A stretch of 64,000 bases of DNA from contig NZ_CYGY02000043.1 of the NCBI RefSeq assembly GCF_900007165.1, positions 1 to 64,000 of the forward strand, written 5' to 3'. Shown piece after piece: positions 25,521-34,769 of this stretch. Origin of the DNA: Paraburkholderia piptadeniae. Its GTDB lineage: Bacteria; Pseudomonadota; Gammaproteobacteria; Burkholderiales; Burkholderiaceae. The position numbers were made by a program, and so were the translations under genes. The notes under the pieces are model-generated. The model searched no databases, had not been told where the DNA came from, and saw nothing but the letters and a program-made list of their open reading frames with translations. Every line of letters starts with the position of its first letter. Position 1 is the first letter of the stretch.

Positions 25521-26137
25521 TTCAAGTTAGGCAGCAACGCCTTCAATCCGTCGACGATGAACTCCACCGCCAGCGCCGACAACATCAAACCCATCAACCG
25601 CGTGCCGATATTGATGCCCGTCCGGCCGACCCAGCGGGCGATCGGCTCGGCAAGACTCAGCGACCCGAAGCAGAGCGCCGCAATCACGGCGCCGATCACG
25701 ATCAGACTAACGCGGTCGTACCAATGACGAAAGCTGGCCGAATAGACAATGACCGTACTGATCGAGCCCGGCCCCGTGAGCAGCGGAATCGCCAGCGGCA
25801 CGACGGCGACGTTGTCCTTCAGTTCGGCTTCGTGGCGCTCTTCGGGCGTCGAGCGCGCGTTGCCGATCTGCGCGTTCAGCATGTTGATCGACATCAGCAA
25901 CATGATGATCCCGCCGCCAACTTCAAGCGAACCGACCGAAATGCCGAAGAAGCCGATGATCTGCTGCCCCAGCAGCGTCGTCACGGCGATCACGCAGAAC
26001 ACCGAGATCGACGCGATCCGGATCGTGCGGCGCTGTTCGGCGGCCGATTGCTGCGATGTCAGGCTCAGAAAGAACGGTATGGCGCCGACGGGATTGATCA
26101 GCGCCAGCAGCGAAATAAACGACTTGAGGATATCCAT
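25517..26137 (-). CDS. MarC-family integral membrane protein
   Basis: A 206-residue protein with six hydrophobic segments and the family blocks LLALINPVGAIPFFLSL (N-terminal) and TGPGSISTVIVY (second half), characteristic of MarC/YhgN/YchE proteins. Function is unresolved; despite the name, a role in multiple antibiotic resistance has not been supported. I chose ATG 26137 (MDILKSFISL) over a start 18 nt upstream. It is embedded in the his operon between hisB (43-bp gap) and hisH (4-bp overlap), so it is probably co-expressed with histidine synthesis genes. Confidence 0.88.
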   Translation of the reverse strand: MDILKSFISLLALINPVGAIPFFLSLTSQQSAAEQRRTIRIASISVFCVIAVTTLLGQQIIGFFGISVGSLEVGGGIIMLLMSINMLNAQIGNARSTPEERHEAELKDNVAVVPLAIPLLTGPGSISTVIVYSASFRHWYDRVSLIVIGAVIAALCFGSLSLAEPIARWVGRTGINIGTRLMGLMLSALAVEFIVDGLKALLPNLK

Positions 26138-26180
26138 CGCAAGCCGGGCGCGCACGGCGCGGCCGGTCCGGTTCTGTCGC

Positions 26181-26768
26181 TCAGAGGCTGCCCTTGGTCG
26201 ACGGAATCTGCCCCGCCGCGCGTTCGTCCAGTTCGACGGCCATGCGCAGCGCGCGGCCGAACGCCTTGAACACCGTTTCCATCTGGTGATGCGCGTTCAG
26301 CCCGCGCAGGTTGTCGATATGCAGCGTCACGCCCGCATGATTCACGAAGCCGCGGAAAAATTCGATGGACAGGTCGACGTCGAACGTGCCGATGCGCGCG
26401 CGCGTGAACGGCACATGGAATTCGAGGCCCGGACGGCCGGAAAAGTCGATCACGACACGCGACAGCGCTTCGTCCAGCGGCACGTACGAATGGCCGTAGC
26501 GGCGAATGCCCTTCCTGTCGCCGACCGCTTTCGCAATGGCCTGGCCCAGCGTGATGCCGACGTCTTCGACGGTATGGTGGTCGTCGATATGCGTATCGCC
26601 ATGCGCTTCGATGTCCAGATCGATCAACCCGTGACGGGCGATCTGGTCGAGCATGTGATCGAGGAAAGGCACGCCTGTGGCCAGCTTCTGCTGACCGGTG
26701 CCGTCCAGGTTGATCTTCACACGGATCTGCGTTTCGCTAGTGTTGCGAACGACTTCCGCAAGGCGCAT
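26181..26768 (-). CDS. hisB: Imidazoleglycerol-phosphate dehydratase HisB
   Basis: A 195-residue Mn-dependent dehydratase converting IGP to imidazole acetol phosphate. Metal-binding motifs are DHMLDQIARHG and DIEAHGDTHIDDHHTVEDVG, with the matching C-terminal repeat GLNAHHQMETVFKAFGRAL. It is the monofunctional form without the histidinol-phosphatase domain seen in E. coli. ATG 26768 follows GAGGAATTGCC; a longer reading to 26903 overlaps the end of hisC and is rejected. Confidence 0.96.
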   Translation of the reverse strand: MRLAEVVRNTSETQIRVKINLDGTGQQKLATGVPFLDHMLDQIARHGLIDLDIEAHGDTHIDDHHTVEDVGITLGQAIAKAVGDRKGIRRYGHSYVPLDEALSRVVIDFSGRPGLEFHVPFTRARIGTFDVDLSIEFFRGFVNHAGVTLHIDNLRGLNAHHQMETVFKAFGRALRMAVELDERAAGQIPSTKGSL

Positions 26769-26827
26769 GGCAATTCCTCGAATCTGACTTGTGAAAGTGT
26801 GGGGTTGAGAAGTGCTGAAGTGAAAGA

Positions 26828-27898
26828 TCAGTTCAGCACGAGTTTCAGCGCCGCGAGCATTTGCGCGTTTTCTTCCGGAGAACCGACCGTCAAACGCACG
26901 CAATTCGCGAGCAATGGATGCATTTTACTCACGTTTTTGATCAAAACCCGCGAAGTCAGCAGGGTTTCGAAGGTCGCGGACGCGTCCGGCACGCGCACGA
27001 GCAGGAAATTGCCCGCGCTCGGGAACACTTCGGCACCCGGCAGCTCGGCCACGGCCTGCGCGAGTTTCGCGCGTTCGTCGCGCAGTTGCGTGGCCTGCGC
27101 GTCGAGCACTTCGATGTGATCGAGCAGGAAATCGGCCGTTGCCTGCGTGAGCACGTTGACGTTGTACGGCGGGCGCACCTTGTCGAACTCGTTGATCCAT
27201 TCGGCGCGGCCCGCCATATAGCCGAGCCGGATTCCGGCGAGCCCGAGCTTTGACACCGTGCGCATCACGACGACGTTGTCGAACTCGCCCGCGCGCGGCA
27301 TCCAGCTGTGCTGCGCGAACGGCTGATACGCCTCGTCGATCACGACGAGGCTCTTGCTCGCCGCTTCGATGATGCGCTCCATGTCGGCGGCGTCGTACAG
27401 CGTGCCCGTCGGGTTGTTCGGATACGCGAGATAAATGACGGCGGGCCGATGCTCGGCGATCTCAGCGAGCATCGCATCCGTGTCGAGCGTGAAATCGACA
27501 TTGAGCGGCACGCCGACGAACTCCATATGCGCGAAATTCGCCGACAGCGCGTACATCACGAAACCCGGCACGGGCGCGAGCACCTTCGCGCCCGGCGTCG
27601 AGCACGCGACGGAAATCATGCTGATCAGCTCGTCCGAACCGTTGCCGAGCAGCACCTCGCAGTTCGCCGGCACGTTCATCACGCGCTTGAGCTTGTCGAG
27701 CAGCGCCTCGGGGCGCGGCGCGGGGTAGCGGTTCAGCGCGACGCCTGCCAGATGCTCGCCGAGCTGCGCGGCGAGCGCTTCGGGCAGCGGAAACGGATTT
27801 TCCATCGCGTCGAGCTTCACGAGGCCCGTTGCGTCGGGAACGGGATAGCTCGTCATCGCGAGCACGTCGCGGCGAATGATGTCTTGAGGTGTCGTCAT
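26828..27898 (-). CDS. hisC: Histidinol-phosphate aminotransferase HisC
   Basis: A 356-residue PLP-dependent class I/II aminotransferase. The PLP-binding Lys is in TVSKLGLAGIRLGY, with YPNNPTGT and VIDEAYQPF as other signature blocks. I chose ATG 27898 (MTTPQDIIRRDV). The frame extends to 27940 with an additional Met, but that segment is not homologous. Position between hisD (152-bp gap) and hisB fits the operon; the gap before hisD's end has no gene. Confidence 0.95.
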   Translation of the reverse strand: MTTPQDIIRRDVLAMTSYPVPDATGLVKLDAMENPFPLPEALAAQLGEHLAGVALNRYPAPRPEALLDKLKRVMNVPANCEVLLGNGSDELISMISVACSTPGAKVLAPVPGFVMYALSANFAHMEFVGVPLNVDFTLDTDAMLAEIAEHRPAVIYLAYPNNPTGTLYDAADMERIIEAASKSLVVIDEAYQPFAQHSWMPRAGEFDNVVVMRTVSKLGLAGIRLGYMAGRAEWINEFDKVRPPYNVNVLTQATADFLLDHIEVLDAQATQLRDERAKLAQAVAELPGAEVFPSAGNFLLVRVPDASATFETLLTSRVLIKNVSKMHPLLANCVRLTVGSPEENAQMLAALKLVLN

Positions 27899-28050
27899 GG
27901 CGTGGAGCGCGGCCGCCCTCTCCGGCAGGCCATAGCGCAAGTGGGGCGGCTCGCCGGCCGCCCGGGTTGAGTTCTATTAATCTTGCAACGGGATTTGCGT
28001 CGGATGGAGCACGCGCGATACCCGTCCAAAGCAGCAGACTCGCCGCAGGT

Positions 28051-29373
28051 TCAGCCCGTGTTCTTCATCCGGTATTCGGCGCTGCGCGCGTGCGCCTGCA
28101 GGCCTTCGCCGTATGCGAGTTCGGCGGCGATTTCACCGAGTGTCTGCGCGCCGTCCGCGCTTACTTCGATCAGGCTCGAACGCTTGAAGAAATCATAAAC
28201 GCCGAGCGGCGACGAGAAACGTGCGGTACGAGACGTAGGCAGCACGTGGTTGGGCCCCGCGCAGTAGTCGCCGAGGCTTTCGCTCGTATAGCGGCCGAGG
28301 AAGATCGCGCCCGCGTGACGGATCTGCTGCGCCCACTGCTGCGGCTCCAGCGCGGAAATTTCGAGGTGCTCGGGCGCGATGTCGTTGGCGATCGCGCAGG
28401 CTTGCTCCATATCGCGCACCTTCACCAGCGCACCACGTCCTTCGAGCGAAGCCTGGATCACGTCGCGGCGCGGCATCGCCGGCAGCAGTTCGTCAATTGC
28501 CTCTTCGACGCGCGCGATGAACCCTTCATCCGGGCACAGCAAAATGGATTGCGCGAGTTCGTCGTGCTCGGCCTGCGAGAAAAGGTCCATTGCGACCCAA
28601 CGCGGATCGGTCGTGCCGTCGCACAGCACGAGAATTTCCGACGGACCGGCGATCATGTCGATGCCGACCGTGCCGAACACGCGGCGCTTCGCCGACGCGA
28701 CATACGCATTGCCCGGCCCGCAGATCTTGTCGACGGCGGGGATGGTCTGCGTGCCATACGCGAGCGCGCCGACGGCCTGCGCGCCGCCGATCGTGAACAC
28801 GCGATCGACGCCGCCCAACAGCGCCGCGGCCAGCACGAGCGGGTTCTTCACGCCGTCCGGCGTCGGCACGACCATGACGATTTCGCGCACGCCGGCGACG
28901 CGCGCCGGAATCGCGTTCATCAGCACCGACGACGGATACGCCGCCTTGCCGCCCGGCACGTAGATACCCGCGCGATCGAGCGGCGTCACCTTCTGGCCGA
29001 GCACGGTGCCGTCGGCTTCCGTGTACTGCCAGCTATGGCTGCCGCATTCGATCTTCTGCTTCTCGTGATACCCGCGCACGCGTGCCGCCGCTGCTTCGAG
29101 CGCCGCGCGGCGCTTCGGCTCGAGCCCTTCGAGCGCCGCTTCCAGTTCGGCCATCGGCAGTTCGAGCGCGGCGACATCCTGCGCGTTCAGGCGGTCGAAA
29201 CGGTTCGTATATTCGAGGACGGCGGCGTCGCCGCGCGCCTTCACGTCGCCCAGGATCTGCGCGACCGAGCGCTCGATCGCTTCATCTTCGCTCGCTTCGA
29301 ACGCGAGCACCGCATGCAGCGACTTCTGGAAATCTTCAGTGCTGGAATCGAGTTTGCGAATCTTGATAGACAT
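28051..29373 (-). CDS. hisD: Histidinol dehydrogenase HisD
   Basis: A 440-residue Zn- and NAD-dependent enzyme catalysing the last two oxidation steps to histidine. Landmarks are GIYVPGGKAAYPSSVLMNAIPA, the NAD region KICGPGNAYVASAKR, GPSEILVL, and the metal/catalytic QAEHDELAQSILL and TARFSSPLGVYDF. The start at 29373 (MSIKIRKLDSS) is the family's usual N-terminus. It follows hisG by 54 bp. Confidence 0.96.
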   Translation of the reverse strand: MSIKIRKLDSSTEDFQKSLHAVLAFEASEDEAIERSVAQILGDVKARGDAAVLEYTNRFDRLNAQDVAALELPMAELEAALEGLEPKRRAALEAAAARVRGYHEKQKIECGSHSWQYTEADGTVLGQKVTPLDRAGIYVPGGKAAYPSSVLMNAIPARVAGVREIVMVVPTPDGVKNPLVLAAALLGGVDRVFTIGGAQAVGALAYGTQTIPAVDKICGPGNAYVASAKRRVFGTVGIDMIAGPSEILVLCDGTTDPRWVAMDLFSQAEHDELAQSILLCPDEGFIARVEEAIDELLPAMPRRDVIQASLEGRGALVKVRDMEQACAIANDIAPEHLEISALEPQQWAQQIRHAGAIFLGRYTSESLGDYCAGPNHVLPTSRTARFSSPLGVYDFFKRSSLIEVSADGAQTLGEIAAELAYGEGLQAHARSAEYRMKNTG

Positions 29374-29427
29374 GCTGGTATCCGTTTCGGTAAGGCGCGC
29401 GAGTGAGCCGCGAATCGAGAGCTTTCG

Positions 29428-30126
29428 TCAGGCCGGTGCGTCGGTGCGTTGCGACGCGCGTTCGAACGCGTCGAGGATCGGAGCCAGTGCGGCGCGCTTC
29501 AACTTCAGCGCCGCCTGATTCACGACGAGGCGCGACGAGATCTGCATGATCTCTTCGACCTCGACTAGATTGTTGGCGCGCAGCGTGCCGCCCGAGCTGA
29601 CCAGGTCGACGATCGCATCGGCGAGGCCCACGAGCGGCGCGAGTTCCATCGAGCCGTACAGCTTGATCAGATCGACGTGCACGCCCTTGGCCGCGAAGTG
29701 CTCGCGGGCCGTCTCGACATACTTCGTGGCGACGCGCACGCGCGCGCCCTGGCGCACCGCGTTCGCGTAGTCGAAGCCGGCCGCGACGGCAACCGACATG
29801 CGGCAGCGCGCGATATTCAGATCGATCGGCTGGTAAAGGCCGCTGCCGCCGTGCTCGATCAGCACGTCCTTGCCCGCGACGCCAAAATCGGCGGCGCCGT
29901 ATTCGACGTACGTGGGCACATCCGTCGCGCGCACGATGATGACGCGCAGGTTCGGATCGGTGGTCGGCAGAATCAGCTTGCGCGACGTTTCCGGGTCTTC
30001 CGTCACTTCGATGCCCGCTGCCGCGAGCAGCGGCACCGTTTCCTCGAAGATGCGGCCCTTCGACAGCGCGAGCGTCAGCGGCTTGCCCACTGCCGGCGAC
30101 AACGACGTTTGCGGCAATTCGCTCAT
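29428..30126 (-). CDS. hisG: ATP phosphoribosyltransferase, short form HisG
   Basis: A 232-residue catalytic subunit for the first committed step of histidine synthesis. It has the LALSKGRIFEETVPLL block, the DVPTYVEYGAADFGVAGKDVLIE PRPP site region, and the IVDLVSSGGTLRANNL motif. It lacks the C-terminal regulatory domain, so it is the HisG-S type, which needs HisZ for activity and His feedback; no hisZ is in this window. The start overlaps the murA stop by four nt (ATGA). Confidence 0.95.
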   Translation of the reverse strand: MSELPQTSLSPAVGKPLTLALSKGRIFEETVPLLAAAGIEVTEDPETSRKLILPTTDPNLRVIIVRATDVPTYVEYGAADFGVAGKDVLIEHGGSGLYQPIDLNIARCRMSVAVAAGFDYANAVRQGARVRVATKYVETAREHFAAKGVHVDLIKLYGSMELAPLVGLADAIVDLVSSGGTLRANNLVEVEEIMQISSRLVVNQAALKLKRAALAPILDAFERASQRTDAPA

Positions 30127-31385
30127 GCCTGATTACCCTTGATGCGGCGCACCTTCGCGCCGACTGCGGTGAGTTTCGATTCCATCCGGTCGTAGCCGCG
30201 ATCGAGGTGGTAGATGCGGTCGATCAGCGTTTCACCGTCCGCGCACAGGCCCGCGATCACGAGGCTCGCCGACGCGCGCAGGTCGGTCGCCATCACCTTC
30301 GCGCCCGACAGCTTCTCGACTCCGTTGACGAGCGCCGTCTTGCCGTCGATTGTGATGTGCGCGCCGAGACGGTTCAGCTCCTGCACGTGCATGAAGCGGT
30401 TTTCGAAGATCGTCTCGACGACTTGCGACGTCCCGTCCGCCAGCGCGTTGAGCGCCATGAACTGCGCCTGCATGTCGGTCGGGAACGCCGGGTACTCGGA
30501 CGTGCGGAACGACACGGCCTTCGGACGCTCGTTCATGCGCACGCGCATCCAGTCGTCGCCCTCTTCGATTGCGACGCCCGATTCGCGCAGTTTGTCGATC
30601 ACGGCTTCGAGGATTTGCGGGCGCACGTGGCGCAACGTGACGTCGCCGCCTGCCGCAGCGACCGCGCACAGGAATGTGCCCGCTTCGATACGGTCCGGCA
30701 CGATCGTGTGCTTCGCGCCATGCAGCTTGTCGACGCCCTGAATGACGAGGCGGTCGGTGCCGATGCCGTCGATCTTCGCGCCCATCGCGACGAGCAGATT
30801 CGCCAGATCGCCGACTTCCGGCTCGCGCGCCGCGTTTTCGATGACCGTTTCGCCTTCCGCGAGCACGGCCGCCATCAGCAGGTTTTCCGTGCCCGTGACG
30901 GTGATCATGTCGGTGACGATGCGCGCGCCCTTCAGACGCTTCGCGCGCGCTTCGATGAAGCCGTGCTCGATGTTGATCTCGGCGCCCATCGCCTGCAGGC
31001 CCTTGATGTGCTGATCGACGGGGCGCGCGCCGATCGCGCAGCCGCCCGGCAGCGACACCTTCGCCTCGCCGAAACGGGCGACGAGCGGACCCAGCACGAG
31101 AATCGACGCGCGCATCGTCTTCACGAGCTCGTACGGCGCGATGAGGTTGTCGACCCTCGACGCGTCGAGCGATACCTTGCCTTCGCCGCTTTCCGCGCGC
31201 ACGCCCATCTGGCCAAGCAGCTTCAGCGTGGTACGCACGTCCTGCAGATCGGGCACGTTGTCGAGGTGAACCGGCTCCGCGCTCAACAAGCCTGCGCAGA
31301 GAATCGGCAGCGCCGCGTTCTTCGCACCCGAAACGACGACCTCACCGGCGAGCTTCTGCCCGCCTTCAATCACGAGTTTGTCCAT
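30123..31385 (-). CDS. murA: UDP-N-acetylglucosamine 1-carboxyvinyltransferase MurA
   Basis: A 420-residue enzyme that transfers enolpyruvate to UDP-GlcNAc, the first committed step of peptidoglycan synthesis. The catalytic Cys116 lies in LPGGCAIGARPVDQH, so the fosfomycin-sensitive Cys form is retained. MDKLVIEGGQKLAGEVVVSGAKNAALP is the standard N-terminus. ATG 31385 was chosen; an upstream in-frame ATG at 31484 has no homology. The first gene of the hisG-containing run, with the hisG start overlapping its stop. Confidence 0.96.
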   Translation of the reverse strand: MDKLVIEGGQKLAGEVVVSGAKNAALPILCAGLLSAEPVHLDNVPDLQDVRTTLKLLGQMGVRAESGEGKVSLDASRVDNLIAPYELVKTMRASILVLGPLVARFGEAKVSLPGGCAIGARPVDQHIKGLQAMGAEINIEHGFIEARAKRLKGARIVTDMITVTGTENLLMAAVLAEGETVIENAAREPEVGDLANLLVAMGAKIDGIGTDRLVIQGVDKLHGAKHTIVPDRIEAGTFLCAVAAAGGDVTLRHVRPQILEAVIDKLRESGVAIEEGDDWMRVRMNERPKAVSFRTSEYPAFPTDMQAQFMALNALADGTSQVVETIFENRFMHVQELNRLGAHITIDGKTALVNGVEKLSGAKVMATDLRASASLVIAGLCADGETLIDRIYHLDRGYDRMESKLTAVGAKVRRIKGNQA

Positions 31386-31620
31386 GCCTGTTTGTTCCTG
31401 ATCTGTCCGTCCGCCAACGGGCGTCTTATGGGCGGTTGCTGCGGCGCCATACGCGACGTCGCGACTCTCATTTGTAATTCGCACTAATGTTCCAACTGAT
31501 TGGGTGCTACATCCGAAGCTTATTGTGCAGCTTGTTGTTCCGCTCTTTCTTGCAGCCGGGTTGTTGAGCGCTGTCCCCCGACAGACAGCCTGTTCTTTCC
31601 GCTTTTGGTTACGCGCCTGG

Positions 31621-31860
31621 TCAGGCGCTTTGCCATTCGGCGGGCGTCAGCGTTTTCATGCTGAGCGCGTGGATTTCTTCACGCATGCGGTCGCCGAGCG
31701 CCGCATACACGAGTTGATGCCGTTGAATCAGGCGCTTGCCTTCGAAGTTCGGCGACACGATGGTCGCGAAGAAATGCTGGCCGTCGCCTTCGACTTCGAG
31801 ATGCTCGCAAGGAAGCGCAGCCGCGATGTAGTTCTTGACCTGTTCGGGAGTGGGTAGCAT
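31621..31860 (-). CDS. ibaG: BolA-family protein, IbaG-like
   Basis: A 79-residue BolA-fold protein. The helix-turn-helix-like core and conserved RLIQRHQLVYAAL and IHALSMKTLTPAEW segments place it in the IbaG/YrbA branch, which lies near mla and murA in many proteobacteria. BolA-family proteins bind monothiol glutaredoxins with Fe-S clusters. It sits 11 bp after the ABC permease gene and about 235 bp before murA, all on the minus strand. The symbol is assigned by synteny and sequence. Confidence 0.85.
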   Translation of the reverse strand: MLPTPEQVKNYIAAALPCEHLEVEGDGQHFFATIVSPNFEGKRLIQRHQLVYAALGDRMREEIHALSMKTLTPAEWQSA

Positions 31861-31871
31861 GAGTGCTCCTG

Positions 31872-32627
31872 TCAGTGACGCAGCTTATAGCCGGACGCGA
31901 GCATACGCATTGCCAGCACGGCCAGCACGACGAAGAAACCGCCGACGATCGCGAGGCTCCACAGCGGATCGATATCCGACATGCCGAAGAAGCCGTAGCG
32001 AAAGCCGTCGATCATGTAGAAAAACGGGTTCAGCCGGGAGATTTCGCGCCACACGGGCGGCAGCGTATGTGTCGAGTAGAACACGCCCGAGAGGAACGTG
32101 AGCGGCATGATCAAAAAGTTCTGGAACGCGGCGAGCTGATCGAACTTCTCCGCCCAGATTCCGGCGATCAGACCGAGCGTGCCGAGAATCGCCGAACCGA
32201 GCACCGCGAACGCGACGATATAGAACGGCGCCGTGAAGCTCACGGGAATGAACCAGATCGTCACGATGAACACGCCGAAGCCGACGCACATCCCGCGCAC
32301 GACGGCCGCGAGCACATAGGCGGCGTACATCTCCCAGTGAGACAGCGGCGGCAGCAGCACGAACACGAGATTGCCCGTGATCTTCGATTGAATCAGCGAC
32401 GACGAGCTGTTCGCGAACGCGTTCTGCAGCACGCTCATCATCACGAGGCCCGGCACGAGGAAGCTCGTGTACAGCACGCCCGGATAGACCTGCACGTGGT
32501 CGCGCAGCGCGTGGCCGAAGATCGTCAGATACAGCAACGCCGTGATGACGGGCGCGAGCACCGTCTGGAACGACACTTTCCAGAAGCGCAGCAGCTCTTT
32601 GTAAAGCAGGGTACGAAAGCCGCTCAT
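31872..32627 (-). CDS. ABC-2 type transporter permease
   Basis: A 251-residue permease with six hydrophobic segments. FLVPGLVMMSVLQNAFANSSSSLIQSKITGN and FLSGVFYSTHTLPPVWREISRLNPFFY are blocks of the YadH/NodJ-like ABC-2 exporters. Its ATG overlaps the stop of the ATPase gene (ATGA, four nt), so the two form a coupled exporter. The substrate is unknown; YadGH-type pairs are poorly characterised. Short gap (11 bp) to ibaG. Confidence 0.88.
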   Translation of the reverse strand: MSGFRTLLYKELLRFWKVSFQTVLAPVITALLYLTIFGHALRDHVQVYPGVLYTSFLVPGLVMMSVLQNAFANSSSSLIQSKITGNLVFVLLPPLSHWEMYAAYVLAAVVRGMCVGFGVFIVTIWFIPVSFTAPFYIVAFAVLGSAILGTLGLIAGIWAEKFDQLAAFQNFLIMPLTFLSGVFYSTHTLPPVWREISRLNPFFYMIDGFRYGFFGMSDIDPLWSLAIVGGFFVVLAVLAMRMLASGYKLRH

Positions 32628-33550
32628 GCCAGTCCCTCGACCATTTCCGGTCCGTTCATCACCTGCAGGAACACGTCTTCCAGATCGGCCTTGCGCACTT
32701 CGATTTCCTCGAACGTGCAGCCCGCCGCGCGGCATTGCGCGAGGATGCGCTCGACGTCGTCATAGCTCGACAGGCGCAGCAGATGCTGACGTCCGTTGAC
32801 GGCGCCCGGATCGACTTCGAGCGAGCGCAGTTCGGCGGGCAGGACGCCCTGCGCGAAGCGGATGAAAAGCTGCGTGCCCGCGAAACGCTGCAGCAGCGTG
32901 CTCGTGCGTTCCAGCGCGACGACTTCGCCACGCCGCAGCATCGCGATACGGTCGCACAGCGATTCGGCTTCTTCCAGATAGTGCGTGGTCAGCACGATCG
33001 TGTGGCCTTCGCGGTTCAGGCGCGAGATGAATTTCCACAGCGTCTGGCGCAGTTCGACGTCGACGCCCGCAGTCGGCTCGTCGAGCACGATCACGGGCGG
33101 CCGGTGTACGAGCGCCTGCGCGACCAGCACGCGGCGCTTCATCCCGCCCGAAAGCGCGCGCATGTTCGCGTCGGCTTTTTCGGAGAGATCGAGATTGGCC
33201 ATCACTTCGTCGATCCAGTCGTCGTTGTTGCGCAGGCCGAAGTAGCCCGACTGGAGGCGCAGCGTCTCGCGTACCGTGAAGAACGGGTCGAACACGAGTT
33301 CCTGCGGCACGACGCCGAGCGCGCGGCGCGCGAGGCGGAAATCGCCGACGACATCGTGGCCGTGAACCGCGATGCTGCCTTCATCGGCGCGCGCGAGACC
33401 GGCGAGAATGCTGATGAGCGTCGTCTTGCCGGCGCCGTTCGGACCGAGCAGCCCGAAAAACTCGCCTTGCTCGACGGTGAAGCTGACGCCTTTGAGCGCT
33501 TGCAGATCCTTGTAGCGCTTCTTGACGTTACGAATTTCGATCGCTGACAT
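32624..33550 (-). CDS. ABC transporter ATP-binding protein (ABC-2 exporter)
   Basis: A 308-residue ATPase: Walker A GPNGAGKTT, Q-loop in VPQELVFDPFF, signature LSGGMKRR, Walker B VIVLDEPTAGVD and the H-loop TTHYLEEAE. The C-terminal 70-residue extension after the NBD is usual for YadG/CcmA-like proteins. ATG 33550 gives MSAIEIRNVKKRYKDL; a reading to 33598 adds an Arg-rich, non-homologous leader. It pairs with the downstream permease. A TATAAT at 33738-33733 lies 180 bp upstream. Confidence 0.92.
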   Translation of the reverse strand: MSAIEIRNVKKRYKDLQALKGVSFTVEQGEFFGLLGPNGAGKTTLISILAGLARADEGSIAVHGHDVVGDFRLARRALGVVPQELVFDPFFTVRETLRLQSGYFGLRNNDDWIDEVMANLDLSEKADANMRALSGGMKRRVLVAQALVHRPPVIVLDEPTAGVDVELRQTLWKFISRLNREGHTIVLTTHYLEEAESLCDRIAMLRRGEVVALERTSTLLQRFAGTQLFIRFAQGVLPAELRSLEVDPGAVNGRQHLLRLSSYDDVERILAQCRAAGCTFEEIEVRKADLEDVFLQVMNGPEMVEGLA

Positions 33551-33732
33551 GACTGTGCGCCGTCGACGTCGACAGCGCCTGATAGGGTCGCCCGCCAAGG
33601 GCGCGAAAGCTGGGGAACGGAATTGGGGCCCGGTGCGCAGCCACCGCCAGCGCGACGGATGCAGCCGCTACAGCCGCGCTACCATCATTCGCGGGAAGCG
33701 GCCTGAGTCGGCCAGGCGCCAAAAAACGTTTG

Positions 33733-33738
33733 ATTATA
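33733..33738 (-). promoter_or_regulatory. Possible -10 for the ABC exporter unit
   Basis: A perfect TATAAT on the minus strand about 183 bp upstream of the ATPase start. No good -35 is visible at 16-18 bp, and the upstream side overlaps the mla terminator stem, so a -35-independent or activator-dependent promoter would be needed. Confidence 0.3.
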
Positions 33739-33747
33739 GGGCAAAAG

Positions 33748-33789
33748 TCGAAAACGCCGGCTTGCCCCGGAAGAGAACGCGAGCCGGCG
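33748..33789 (-). terminator. Terminator of the mla operon
   Basis: CGCCGGCT (33755-33762) and AGCCGGCG (33782-33789) form an 8-bp stem, 19-nt loop, followed on the minus strand by TTTTCGACTTTTG. It lies about 45 bp after the mlaB stop. Confidence 0.5.
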
Positions 33790-33831
33790 CGAATGCTGAA
33801 ACGCTGTGCGAAGCTCGTTGACGCGCGAGCG

Positions 33832-34140
33832 TCAATGTCGTGCCGACAGCAGGGTGTCGACGCCGTAGGCTTGCGCGAGACTGGACAGTCCCGCAGGCAG
33901 ATTGACGATGGAGAGCGGCGTGCCGCGCGCGGTCGCCGCGCGCTGCCATGCGAGCAGCACGGCGAGCGCCGACGAATCGAACTGCGTGAGCGGCGCACAA
34001 TCGACAGCCGTCGCGCCGCTGCCGATGCGCGCAAGACCCGCCGCGAGCGCGGCATTCGCGCTCGCGTGGGTCAGCGTGGCGCCCGTTTCGAACGTGTCGG
34101 CCGACGACGTGACCACCGGCGCGGTCGAAAAGTTGTTCAC
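33832..34140 (-). CDS. mlaB: STAS-domain lipid asymmetry protein MlaB
   Basis: A 102-residue STAS-domain protein that regulates the MlaF ATPase. The conserved phosphorylatable-site region QFDSSALAVLLAW is visible, with a downstream PAGLSSLAQAYGV block. The GTG start at 34140 overlaps the mlaC stop as GTGA, so it is translationally coupled; starting there gives VNNFSTAPV. The longer frame to 34257 runs through mlaC and is rejected. It is the last gene of the mla operon. Confidence 0.85.
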   Translation of the reverse strand: MNNFSTAPVVTSSADTFETGATLTHASANAALAAGLARIGSGATAVDCAPLTQFDSSALAVLLAWQRAATARGTPLSIVNLPAGLSSLAQAYGVDTLLSARH

Positions 34141-34769
34141 GACTGTTTGCCGTTCGCCAGTTGCTGGTTGCGAGCCGTGAGGAACTGGATCAAACCATCG
34201 ACGCCGTTCTTCTGGATCTGCTCGTTGAACTGCTGCTGGTATGCCTGGATCAGCCACGCGCCGAGCACGTTCAGGTCATACACGCGCCAGCCTTGCGCCG
34301 TCTTGTACAGACGATAGTCGAGCTCGACGGGCGAACCGTTGTTCATCACGACCGAGCGCACGACCACGTCGGTGTCGTCCGGGTTTGCGCGGAACGGCTT
34401 GTACTGGATCTCCTGATCCTTCACCTGCGCGAGCGCGCCCGAGTACGTGCGGATCAGCAGCGTCTTGAACTGCTCGACGACGGCGGCCTGCTGCTCCGGC
34501 GTCGCGGTGCGCCAGTTGCGGCCCATCGCCAGCTGCGTCGTGCGGCGGAAGTCCGTGTACGGGAGGATCTTTTCGTTCACGAGCTTCGTGACGGCGGAGA
34601 TGTTTCCGGTCTGGATCGTCTTGTCGGCGCGCACCGCGTCGATCACCTGCTGCGTGACCGTCTTGACCATCGCGTCCGGATTGCTGGTATCCACGGTTTG
34701 CGCGGACGCAGCGCCGCCGAACGCAAAGAGAGCTGCAAAAAACGGGATAAAGAAGAAGAATTTTTTCAT
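34137..34769 (-). CDS. mlaC: Phospholipid-binding periplasmic protein MlaC
   Basis: A 210-residue periplasmic lipid carrier with a signal peptide (MKKFFFFIPFFAALFAFGGAASA, residues 1-23). The mature protein has the family blocks KILPYTDFRRTTQLAMGRNWR, FKTLLIRTYSGAL and GAWLIQAYQQQFNEQIQ. ATG 34769 is the start before the signal peptide; the open frame continues to 34901 but without a ribosome site. It shuttles phospholipids between MlaA in the outer membrane and MlaFEDB in the inner membrane. Confidence 0.94.
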   Translation of the reverse strand: MKKFFFFIPFFAALFAFGGAASAQTVDTSNPDAMVKTVTQQVIDAVRADKTIQTGNISAVTKLVNEKILPYTDFRRTTQLAMGRNWRTATPEQQAAVVEQFKTLLIRTYSGALAQVKDQEIQYKPFRANPDDTDVVVRSVVMNNGSPVELDYRLYKTAQGWRVYDLNVLGAWLIQAYQQQFNEQIQKNGVDGLIQFLTARNQQLANGKQS

